In this document: positions 48,219 to 58,142 of the stretch, piece after piece | Layout of the letters: every line of letters begins with the position of its first letter | Position numbering within the stretch: position 1 is the first letter of the stretch | Assembly: GCA_013398275.1 (NCBI GenBank) | Contig: VZSE01010669.1 | Coordinates: 1 to 64,000 of the forward strand | Length of the DNA: 64,000 bases | Direction of reading: 5' to 3' | DNA from: Promerops cafer | Lineage: Eukaryota > Chordata > Aves > Passeriformes > Nectariniidae | Position numbers and translations under genes: made by a program | The notes under the pieces: model-generated | The model's database searches: none | What the model was told of the DNA's origin: nothing | Seen by the model: the letters and a program-made list of their open reading frames with translations, nothing else

Positions 48219-50280
48219 GACCTGGGGCCAGCCTTGCTCCATTCTGTGCTGAGTGAGGAGGTCGTGGGAGGTCTTTCAAGCTGCCTGATGAGCAATTTTT
48301 TGCTGGCAAACACTAAATTAGCAGGACATGGAGTCAGCTTATAGAGAATTGTGGCTATTTGCATATTTGCAAATCATGAAATGCAGGTGATCCGATGCCT
48401 CAAGAAGGGAAAATGCAGGGGAAGAGGACAAAAAGCACAATGAAACATACTGCCAAGAGGAAAGCTGATTTCCGTGCTGGAAGCCAGTCAGTCAAGGACT
48501 CTCTGAAGTTAAAAAGACAAAAGTTTTCAGTACTCTAAAGCACTGGAGTGCTCCCTGCTGTGTGCTGGCTCCTGTCTGCTCCAGGAGTGTGTTACGAGGT
48601 GGGGAAGAGCCCATAAAGCTCTGCCTAGAAAGGGAACTGAGGTGAGGAGGTTTTGCTGAGCAAGATGAATGAGGGAAGGGGAAAGACTGACACTGCTGGA
48701 GCAGCCCTGGCATGGTCATGGGGCTGCAGTGAAGGAATGGGGGTCACTGCGGGGTGGAGGTGCCATAAACTGGTCATTAGAGCAGGAAATGGGAAGTGCA
48801 GGGCCCTCACCCCAAGCCCAGGTTTAATGTGTGGCCTTGAGCAAATCGCCTCACCTTGATTTACCCTGTTCCCACTCTTCCTGCTGGGAGGGAGGGTTTG
48901 ACACTCTGTGGGTTCAGGAGATAAAGGACTTTATTGTTTTATGGGTGGATGTGCACGCAGTGCCCACAGAACCCAGAAGGAGGTGCAGCATTGCCCCTCC
49001 TTGTCTGTATTGTCTCTCTATCTCAAATTCAATATTTATAGACCCCAGAGTAGCTGGGGAAGGAAAACCATCCTTAATACTCTTAATACTTAATACTCTT
49101 TATTCCAGCTCTCTGGTATTTTAGAGGAAGCACATTTCTCTGTAAATTGAGATGAGCTTCCAGCTTTTCTTGAGGATGTGTGAAGTTTTATTGCTGCTGC
49201 CTCAGAAATGGCTTCATCCTTGTGCCTTCAGAGCGTGCACTAATGTGCTTTATTGCCTCAGTTCTCACAGAAACAGCCAGCGTTGATATTTATTTGTGTG
49301 TTGTTGCCCTGAAATGCTGGGAAAGGGTGGTGATGCCTGTGGTACGTGAGAAAAAGGCTTTTTATGGAACACCTCCTGTCTTGGGAAGTGCCATTGCTCG
49401 TCTGACTTGCATCAGGAGGGGAGGGAGGAGGAGAAAGGACTTTTGGCCAGGGGCAGGGAGCTGCCCTCTGTGGGGGAGCACCTGGACAAGGGTTCCGTGC
49501 AGGAGATGAGAACCTGATCCCTGCCAGACAAACAGATCTTAGTGCAGCTGGCTGAGCACATCTGTGAGGGCTCTCCTTTATAGTTCATTGCTTGGCTCTT
49601 TTTGGAATGAAATCTCTGTCACAAAGCTGATGTATTTTATAGAAAAAGGTAATTTTTTTTTTCTCTCCCTTCCAAAGGCTTTGTTCAAACACATTTGTGA
49701 CAAAAAGTGGACACCCCACCATGGTTTTCTCACCATCCCTGAGGGTTCTGAGCTCTTCCTCCCTCAGCCTCAGTATTGCTCTGCTGATCCTGTGCAAAAA
49801 AGCCTGATAATATAAAAACCTGGGCTTTTCCAATGAAAACTGTTCTTCCAGAAATCTTTGTAATCGAGGGTTGTTTGCACTGCGTGAAGGAAGTCTGAAT
49901 TAGGTGCTGTGGATGTGCTGTGAGCATCCTGAGTGCAGGAATGGTCAGAATTCAGTGACTCCTGTCCTGCTGGGGCTGGTGGCTGTGTGTAGTGCCGTTG
50001 GAATGGGAATGGCTGTGCTTAGTGGGTCACACCAGTGACCTTCCACCTCCTTCTTCCTGGGCTTTGGTGGCCCTGGGGATGCTCCCAAGATATCCACTTT
50101 TTATATAAAGCTTTTATCAGTGTGAATATATTTCACTGTGCTCTGGCATCAGCAGTGTGGCTCCCTGTCAAAGCTCAGCTGTTGTCACTGGCTGGTCATA
50201 CCTGCACAAGGATCCTTTGGTGCTGAACCTACACAAATAGGGAAGAAAAGGAGATTAGAGCCCAAATGGTTTCCATTTTG

Positions 50281-50330
50281 ATAATTCACAGAGTCAAATA
50301 GGTTGGAAGAGACCTTTAAGGTTGAAATGT
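50281..50330 (-). mobile_element. Short CR1 3' terminal fragment
   Basis: ATTCACAGAGTCAAATAGGT then TGGAAGAGACCTTTAAGGTT corresponds to the reverse complement of a CR1 end. Only about 50 bp. Confidence 0.6.
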
Positions 50331-50639
50331 ATGCATTAGAATAAAGAAAATGTTAGGAAAGTGGCAGATAAAATTTCACTGTTCTCTCAGGAGAGCAAAA
50401 ACAAAAACTTTTTTTTCCCCCATTAGTAGGAATTTTTGCCCATAATAAAATCCTTCTGGGAGCATGGTGCTGATATTCTGCATTTCTCCGTGTGTGAGGG
50501 TGATCAGGACTGACCCTCACAGCGTCCCTTTGTCCTGGAGCATCTCCAGCACCAGAAGGAAACTCTGTTTTCCCAAAGTACCACCCAAAAAGGTGCTTTT
50601 GGTGTTGCTAATTTTGGGGCAGGGCAGGCAATCACGGCA

Positions 50640-51720
50640 CCATTAGGGCCAGGAGCGCTCCCGGATCCCTTGGTTCATCCCCCACTCATGGCTGGCAGCT
50701 GGCAGCAATTTTTAGTCCTGGCCAAAGCAGCGGCTGGAGCTGCTGACCTGGTTCCAGCTGCCCTTGAAACAGCAGCCTCGGTGACCTCCCGGCGATTCCG
50801 TGGCTCCCGTGTGGAGCTGGCTCTGCTCCGGGGATGCTCCGCTGCTCCTGGAGTTATTCCCGGGAAAACCATTCCTGCGGGAGGGAACCGGGGGAGCACG
50901 GACAGGACGGCGAGGCAAGCACGTGGAGTGGGGCAGGGTTGGTACTGGATGCCAGGGTTCAGCTGGAGAGGAATTTCTGCGTCCCTCTTGCTTTTATTGT
51001 TCCGTGGAAATCTAATCCTGACGGTTGCTCAGCGAGGATGATGCATCCCTTAAGTCCTTTACGGCCAGATGCTTTTAGAATGTGTCAGAGCTGTTCTGTC
51101 GCAGACATTGCTCGGCTTTGCTAAATCAAGCAGCTCAAACCTTTGGCCTGAAAGGGGACAATTTGCGTTTGCTCACCACGTATTAATTACTGCAGCTGAT
51201 TAGTTGCCATATGATACTTTAATGCAGGTTTGCACCCCCGATTTGGTTCTTTAAGAGAATTGATGTATTTCTGTAGCGTTCCACAGCAGCTGGGGAAAAG
51301 CCGTGATGCAGACACCTCAGGTGTTTGTAGATAAATTAGAGAGTTTTCCTAGAGAAGTGATTTCCAGCTGAGGAGCTCAGTCACTAAATCCTGGGATTTA
51401 GAAAGGCTGCGGTGAGCGTTTAGTCCGGGCTTTACCAAGCTTTCTGTGGGACTCTCAGAGGTGAGTAGTGCGCACAGTGGCAGCAGGAGGAGGCAGGGAC
51501 ACACCAGAGGCGTGTCCGGGCGGGAGCGCAGCCCGGCTGGCCCCGGAGGCACAGCGCTATCTGCCGGGAATGCGGGAATGCTGCCGGGCTTCTCCAGCCT
51601 CGCACAGCTCCAGGAGCGCGTCCCTCCGCCTGTGCCACCGACACGGATGTGCGAACACACACACGTGCGCTCCTTCCCTTCCCCGAGCCCCCCCACGGGC
51701 ATTTCTCCATAAAATCCCTT
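50640..51720. promoter_or_regulatory. Two CpG-enriched blocks (50640-50960 and 51420-51710)
   Basis: CpG-rich islets amid AT-rich surroundings, for example GACCTCCCGGCGATTCCGTG and GGGCGGGAGCGCAGCCCGGC. They lie about 6.4-7.4 kb upstream of SCN3B and could be an upstream non-coding exon or enhancer. No exon is demonstrable. Confidence 0.3.
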
Positions 51721-51755
51721 CCCTGAGAGTGTTTGGGCTCGGGATGGAAACCCAC

Positions 51756-52314
51756 TGTCGGGAAAATTAACCCACAAACGCCAGAGGTTTGTGTCCAAAA
51801 GGGAGACAGAGGAGTGCTGGAACTTTATTCAAATCAAGGGAGAGGCCATGGGGCATTTCCCCTGGGGTCTCTCCCATTTTTGGAGGATGCAGCCTCCTTT
51901 TTATCCCAATTTCCCAGCCACATTTCCCTCTCTCTTTCCCCACTGGCTGAGGTACTTGAGAGGCACAGACTTCCCGAAATGCCTAATCCCTGAGATTCCC
52001 CTTTAATGTATAACCCCCCTTTAATTTTTAATTCTTATGGAATTTATGGGTTTTCCCCATTGTTTCTTTCATCTTTCAATATCCAGTTTCATTTCTCAGC
52101 AAACCTACAGTTTGTTTGTAAAGGCAAATATCTTCTTTTCCATTCATCAGTCAGTGGGATCCTTCCCATTGTTTCTTTTATCCCTCAGTGCTGGTTTTAT
52201 CCACCAGCAGACCCAGGGCTGGTTTGTAAAGACAAATCCCTCATTCCTCTCACTACGATGGTCTAAATTCCATTTTTTTTCCTAATTGTTTCTTAGTTTA
52301 AAGTTAATAAAACA
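51756..52314 (-). mobile_element. Complete solo LTR of an avian endogenous retrovirus
   Basis: Minus strand starts TGTTTTATTAACTTTAAAC at 52314 and ends AATTTTCCCGACA at 51756, giving TG...CA ends over 559 bp. Flanks are GTGGT and GTGGG, a 5-bp target duplication with one mismatch. TATA-like GGGATAAAAAGG and a GAATAAAGTTCCAGC polyadenylation signal are in proper order. The U3 part holds two diverged 109-bp tandem units. I recognise the pattern from passerine genomes; no internal viral genes remain. Confidence 0.82.
52056..52268 (+). repeat. Diverged 109-bp tandem repeat inside the LTR
   Basis: Units start with CCCATTGTTTCTTT at 52056 and 52165. Both contain a TTTGTAAAG.CAAAT core. Roughly 65-70 percent identical. 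Confidence 0.75.
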
Positions 52315-52570
52315 ACCACTAAAATAAACAAACTGTAGCAGAACACCCAGCCAGGAGGAGGTGCCTGCTTAGATACCGAAGTGCCAGCAAGGAATTCCCT
52401 TTGGAAAACTGATGTTTTGGGGAAAGAAAATGATATTTTACAGATTCAAAGCTCTGGGTAGCTTCTGCTGCTTTACACAGCAGCTTTAAATATGACCAGG
52501 GAGATGTTCTTCACTGACAGAAAACAAAAAAAACTTTCAGTTCTGTCGTATTTAAGCTGGAAAGCTGTTT

Positions 52571-52610
52571 CCTCCTTCCTCCTCCTTCCTCCTCCTCCCC
52601 CTTCTCTTCT
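52571..52610 (+). repeat. Homopyrimidine tract with mirror symmetry
   Basis: Forty bases of C and T only. The first 22 (52571-52592, repeated CCTCCTTCCT units) read the same in both directions on one strand. Confidence 0.85.
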
Positions 52611-55600
52611 GTGGTGTCTGATTTATTACAGATGTGTTTGTCATTTTAGGTGAAAGAGGCTGACAATGTGCTACAAGGAGGACAAAGCTGGGAGGTGCAA
52701 AACACAGCCAAAATCCCAAGAAGTTTCTGTTTCACAATGAGGGACTTGACTGTGCAAAGCAATAAGGGGCATCCGACCAAAAATCTCCATTGCAAAGTCT
52801 CCTGGTCTTTTATGGGATGTGGAAATGGTTTGTGTCCATGTTTACTGACAGCTGGGAGTACATTCAGCTTTATTTCCTTTATTCGTGTTTAAGGAAAAGC
52901 AGCAGCCAAGGTAAGACAGCAACATTTGCTGAACAAGCTTTCCTCCACAAAAACACAATCCTCACATGCAGCTAAAATAACTGATGCACTTTACAAGCAG
53001 TGAGAATCCCGAAATTAAATGAGCAGATGTGAATGAATATGTGTGGGAACCTGACACGCTAATGGGTTTCCATCCAGCTCTGAGGTGAAGGAGCTGAGGA
53101 GAGGCCTAAAAGCAAATCTGTGAAAGTGCCACCTCCTCAGGCTGGGATGGGTAAAGCAGCCCTGCAGCTCCAGCACACAAAGGCTGCCCTCTCTGCCCAG
53201 GCACTGCCTGATTTCCTTGGCATCCAGTCCCAGAACACAACGGCCAAAAGCACCTGGAGCGACACCAGGGCTTAGAATTTCCAGGATGTATACAGTAACA
53301 CACCTCTGAATATGGCCTGGATTAAAGGTCTGGGGGGGTAAAAAAAAAAATGTTTATTTAATTGCTGACCACAACGTGTTAGCAACGTGCAGGAATGTGC
53401 CCCGTGCTTGTGCACACCGAAGGGGGGATTTTCAGCCCAGCCTTCAGAGCGTGGCTGCTGCTCCAAGCAATCCCTGACCCTGCCAGGCCTCTGTGCATGC
53501 GCAGGCTCTGCCTGATGTGAGGCTGCTCCTCATCTGAGGAAGCATTTCCCTGGCTCTGGGAGGCAGGGAATGCCCTGGGAATGCCCTGGGAATGCTCTGG
53601 TCTCCTGTACAGACAGGGCAGGCTGCTCACAGAGGGGAGGGCTCGCTGAAATCCAGCCCTTCTTGTTCTTTGTCCTGATGGAAGAACAGCCCTGGGAGCC
53701 AAGGAGAAATAGAGGAGGTTGGACACGCCTGGGTTTTGTCTGGGAGAGGAGGATGGCAAAGGAGCTGTGACTTGTGGGCCCTGGGGGGAAGCAGGGAGGG
53801 AGAGCAGCAAATCGAGGACAAGCTCGATCTGTGTCTAATGGAGAGAGGTCCTGCAGGGGGTGTGTGTGGCAGAAATCACAGATTTGCTCAGGGTGGAGCA
53901 GTTTTTGGGAATCGTGGGGATACTCACGCTGTTGCACTCCATGGGGAGGTAGATTGGCAAAAAAAAAAAGGTGCAACACAAATGCAGGCGTGATTTTTGT
54001 GTGGAGAGAGCACGTTGGGCAGGAGAAGCACTCTGGGGACCTGCATCTTCAGGCATTAACGAGGATCTACCCCCTGGAGTATCGGGTGGGAAGGGGCTGG
54101 GTGCACTGGAAACTGCAGATCGAGTCCTCAGCATCGGATCTGTGCATCAGCTGGAAATGAAGGTGCAGAGGTGTGTGAAGAGCAAAGCTGGAGTTGCCTC
54201 CAGTTTAGAACATTCAGAGGATCCAGGTGCTGGCAGGTACACAGGGAAACTCATTTTAAACCTCGAGAGTGACAAGAGAAAACGGAATGAGCCTTTCTAA
54301 CCCCCCAGGCACCCTGTGAAAGCAGCAGAGCAGCCCTCCCCTGCCACGGATTTGTGTCGCACGGATGTTGGAGTGCGTGGGAAGGGTGCCTGCATCTATT
54401 ACATCCAACATCTCCAAATTGGCATTCATCATCCTGTAGGGCTCCTCTGCAAAACCCTGCTCCTTTCATCCTGGCTGGAGGCTGGGCGGGGGGAGCAGAG
54501 TGAGAAGCATGAAGGGGGTTTCTCAATTTTGGGGCTCGGGGAGTGCAGGGCTGGCTGTCGGAGCCCGGGAGGGCTGGGCCGGCGCTCTGGGAGCAGCTGA
54601 TGCCGGCGGTGGCTCTGCTCTGGCCCCTGGCAGCCGGGAGGGGCCGGGCTGATGTGATGGGGATGGCACAGGAAGCTGCCCGGCCGTGCCAGGGAGCCCA
54701 GACACGCAGGGCTCTGTTCCCACTGCCCTGTCCCAGCCTCAGGGACCATGACAGTGAGGGATTAGAGGGGGCAGGGTGCTGAAATTATTTTTATCTCCTC
54801 GTCTTGTTGTGCCTGTGCACAAGTGCCAGCCTTTTCAGCCTTTTTTTCTCTTTTTTTTTTCTCCTGTGAAGCATTAACTGGGTGGGTTGCCATAGCAACC
54901 CCTGCATAAGTTGGGCTGCTTCTTGCAGAGATTTCTCCCTCAACAGTCAAGATTTCTCTCTCTCTCAACGTTGCATCCCCTTCCCCGTGTCCCCTGGAGT
55001 GCCAGTGCCCTCTGTGGTGCCCTAAAGGCCACCCCTGCCCTCCAGCCAGCTCACTGGAGGCACCAGGGCTGGCTCAGGGCAGGAAGGAGCAGCCTGTGCA
55101 TCGTCCTGGCGTGGGATGGGATTGGAAGGATCTCTGCTCTCCATCCCTTGTGCAGGGCTCAAAATTGAAACAGGTTGCCGTGTGACATCCTGATTATTTG
55201 CAAGTTTTCCTGAAGAGGGCAGGGAGGCGTTTGCTGCTTGTCCTAAGCAGGCACAGGGTGACACTGGAGTGGTTCCCAGCGAAGCCTGGATTGTAGCAAG
55301 AGTGAAATGATCTTATCCTTTCATTCAGTCGCTCTGAGTGAGCCCAGAGAAGTTTGCTTTGAGAACAAAACCCAGCACAGCTCGTGGCGGGTTAAGAACC
55401 TGGATGGACTAGAGGTGTTTATTCCAAACCACCTCGGATCTTGTCTGTGGTACACGAGGCAGGCTCGAGGTGAAGAATCCCAGGTGAAGAATAAACTCCA
55501 GAGCTGCAGAAGAGGGTGTGACCTCCCTGACCTGTAACTTTTCATCTCAAAATCCACCCAGATCCAAGGCCAGTTTCACCAGAGGTTTTCTTCACCTCAG

Positions 55601-57514
55601 GGCCTCATTTCCCTTCTTTAAATAGCAGCTACAATGCTGGCCTGGAATGAAGTCATTGAGGTTGGTACATGAGTGATTCTGAGGGAGAGCTCATTACTTT
55701 TTCAGGATGTTTGTTTGCCACTGTAATTCGAATTGTTTGGCAGGCAGGCTCTGGGGTGCCTGGGGTTAGAGGAGAAAAGGATTCTGTTCTACCTGGGGAG
55801 CAGCAGGCAGGAGCAGAAAGGGCTGGGGGGTCAGTCAGTGACCCTCACTGAGTCAGTGTGGTGGAGCTGCTGCTTCCTCTTAATCCTCTTGGCCCCGGAG
55901 TCTCATCCCTGGCAGGATTCTCTGTAATAGATGTAATTAGAGCGGCAGCAGCACAAACAGTGCAGCCCTGCTGATCCCTGCACTGCGTTCTGGCAGGGCA
56001 CCTGGCTGCCTGGGAATAGCTCTCATTTCCATGGTGCTTGGTGGAACAGGTGGTTGTCAAATGAGAGAGGCAGGGACATTTTCCAGCAGCTCCTGTGGCT
56101 ATAAAAAACCCACCCCCAGCCCTCGCCTGCCGTGCATGGGATGGATTGTTCCAGAAGGGTTAGGAGCAAATCCTTGTGGCTTAACCTGCCCTTCCCTTTG
56201 TGCTGTTGTGATGATAACAAGGGGCAATGAGACAACAGGAATGGCTCAATGTCCTTCATGCAGCTCTGGGTATCACGTTTGCTGTTCTGTCTTTCTAGGG
56301 AGAAAATCAGATTTTAAGATTTCTATATCCATGATGGATGACTTCTAAGGGAGGGATCGGAATTCTGGTGCTGGCATCAGCAACCTGCAAGCTGTTGGTC
56401 TCCCTGGTCACCTCTGGCTCCTGCAGGTACATTAAATAGGTTTATTTTCTTTTGGTGGGTTGCTGGAAGAGTGCACAGGAACCCAAAGGAGCCTGGGAGC
56501 AGAGGGGGCAGTGAGGACAACCTGACAGCCAGCGTGTGGCTTTGGCCAGTCCCAGCTGGAATGCTCCAGGCTGCAAAGATTTCAGGAATCCCAGTCAGCT
56601 GTGGGCTGGACCAGGGCAGAGCAACCTGTGCAGTCAGCACAGTGAGGCAGAAGGAGGCATCAGGAGGGTGTCCTGAGCTGGAATTACTCGGAGCAGTCAC
56701 CGGAGCCTGTGCAGGGTGACGTGCAGGCAGCTGCTGTGTGTGGCTGTTGGCAGATGATGAATGCAGCCTGCTGACACAAACACGATTAGGTGATGTCTAG
56801 GAAAAGTGTTGGCTTTGTTCTGTGCCTGCTGCACTCCAGCAGTGCAGGGACCTGATCTCATGTGTGTGCCCCTGTGTCCACCTCTGGGAGCCCACAGAGC
56901 TGTGGCAGTGGCCACCACCAGCGGCGTGTGCCCAGCTGAGAGCCCGAGTACAGCTGAAGCTGATTTTTCTGCTGGCTGCAAACATCTCTGGGTGGGTCTG
57001 GCCACCTGCACGCTGAGTTTTGGCACTGCCAGTCACTCCTGTGTCATTGTCTGGTGGGGCTGGTCGGGTTTAACCCAGTAGATTGTGCTGTGTATGGAGC
57101 TGCCGGTGCTTTAAAAGGAGCACATGTAACAAACGCTTCATTTCCCCCTCTCTGACCACTGTGACCTTCAAAGCTGGAGGAGCCCTCCAGGGCAAAGTGG
57201 CCCCTGTCCAAGGAGAGAAAGCCCAGCCTGCTGCTGGCATTAAATTCCCTGGAATCAGGCAGGAACATGAGGCGAGAGGATTTCCCAGTATTTCCAACTG
57301 TGACCTTCAGAGCTGTGCAAATGTTAGTATTAAACTTATTAGCAGCAGAGGCCTTTCTGTGACCCCGCAGGGATAACTCCCCCCATTTCCCCCCGCCCCT
57401 TGGCTGTTTTTGGAGGCAGGACAGTGATGCCGATCTGTGCTGATCTGCAGAGACAGGATGAGGAGCGAGGGGTACAAATGGAAAGAGGGGAAATTCAGAT
57501 TTTGGGAAGAAATG
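52611..57514. other. Intergenic region upstream of SCN3B
   Basis: No coding exon recognised. GC-rich patch at 54470-54700 and the X-box at 54884 are the notable parts. Short tandem GGGAATGCCCT occurs at about 53571-53600. Confidence 0.5.
54884..54901. promoter_or_regulatory. RFX-type X-box
   Basis: GGGTTGCCATAGCAACCC is an 18-bp inverted repeat that fits the RFX consensus GTNRCC(N)RGYAAC in both halves. It lies 3.2 kb upstream of the SCN3B start codon. Confidence 0.6.
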
Positions 57515-57672
57515 CTTTGCCGTGAGGGCGGTGAGAAGGCATCCAGGGCGGTTGTGGCTGCCCTGGACGTGCTCGAAGGTTGGATGTGACTTGGTGGGAG
57601 TTGTCCCCGCACATGGCAGGGGGTGGGACTGGCTGAGCTTTAAGGTCCATTCCAACGCCTTAACACCCCATG
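57515..57672 (+). mobile_element. CR1 LINE 3' fragment next to the SCN3B CpG island
   Basis: GGTTGTGGCTGCCCTGGACG, GAAGGTTGGATGTGACTTGG, CACATGGCAGGGGGTGGGAC and TTTAAGGTCCATTCCAACGC follow the CR1 3' order. The terminal octamers are replaced by CACCCCATGATTACGTG. Confidence 0.85.
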
Positions 57673-57873
57673 ATTACGTGATATCCTCTGTGTGATGTCT
57701 CCAGCCCAGCTGGGCGCTGCCCGCGGGACCACCGGAGCCCCAGGCTGCTTGCGCTGAGCCGGGAGGAGCCCAGCGCGCCCGGGGCCGGGGGAGGCGGCCG
57801 CGCATGTGCCGGCCGTGCCCCCCGCCCGGGCTCCTCCAGCATCCTCAGCATCCTCCTCGGCATCCTCCTCGGC

Positions 57874-58027
57874 NNNNNNNNNNNNNNNNNNNNNNNNNNN
57901 NNNNNNNNNNNNNNNNNNNNNNNNNNNNNNNNNNNNNNNNNNNNNNNNNNNNNNNNNNNNNNNNNNNNNNNNNNNNNNNNNNNNNNNNNNNNNNNNNNNN
58001 NNNNNNNNNNNNNNNNNNNNNNNNNNN
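57874..58027. other. Assembly gap of 154 N
   Basis: Run of 154 unresolved bases inside the CpG-rich promoter. The left edge repeats the 15-base unit GCATCCTCCTCG with small changes three times (57839-57873), so the gap may hide more of this GC-rich repeat. Confidence 1.
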
Positions 58028-58087
58028 GCGGCGAGCGGGGGAAGAGCATCCTGCCGAGGAGCCTGAGCGCCGGCCCGGCTCGGAACA

Positions 58088-58142
58088 ATGGCTGCGCCGC
58101 CGCGGCTGCTCTGCGCGGCCGCGCTCGCCCTGCTGCTCTGGG
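58088..58142 (+). CDS. SCN3B: SCN3B exon 1 coding part (residues 1-18), signal peptide
   Basis: Encodes MAAPPRLLCAAALALLLW followed by a G that pairs with CT of exon 2 to give Ala. The ATG context is ACAATGG, strong. Donor GTAGGT. Sequence differs from human (MPAFNRLF...), as usual for signal peptides, but is clearly hydrophobic. Confidence 0.9.

Larger units (their letters stand above)
37229..50639. other. Intergenic region between ATP12A and SCN3B, central part
   Basis: Apart from the CR1, MIR-like and tandem repeats listed separately, I see no coding exon, RNA gene or intact mobile element. Open frames of 100-200 codons are scattered on both strands without family signatures and are expected by chance in this GC content. 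Confidence 0.55.

Noticed and set aside
53379..53979. Overlapping minus-strand open frames of about 145 codons
   Set aside because: Low-complexity, proline/serine-rich translations with no family signature.
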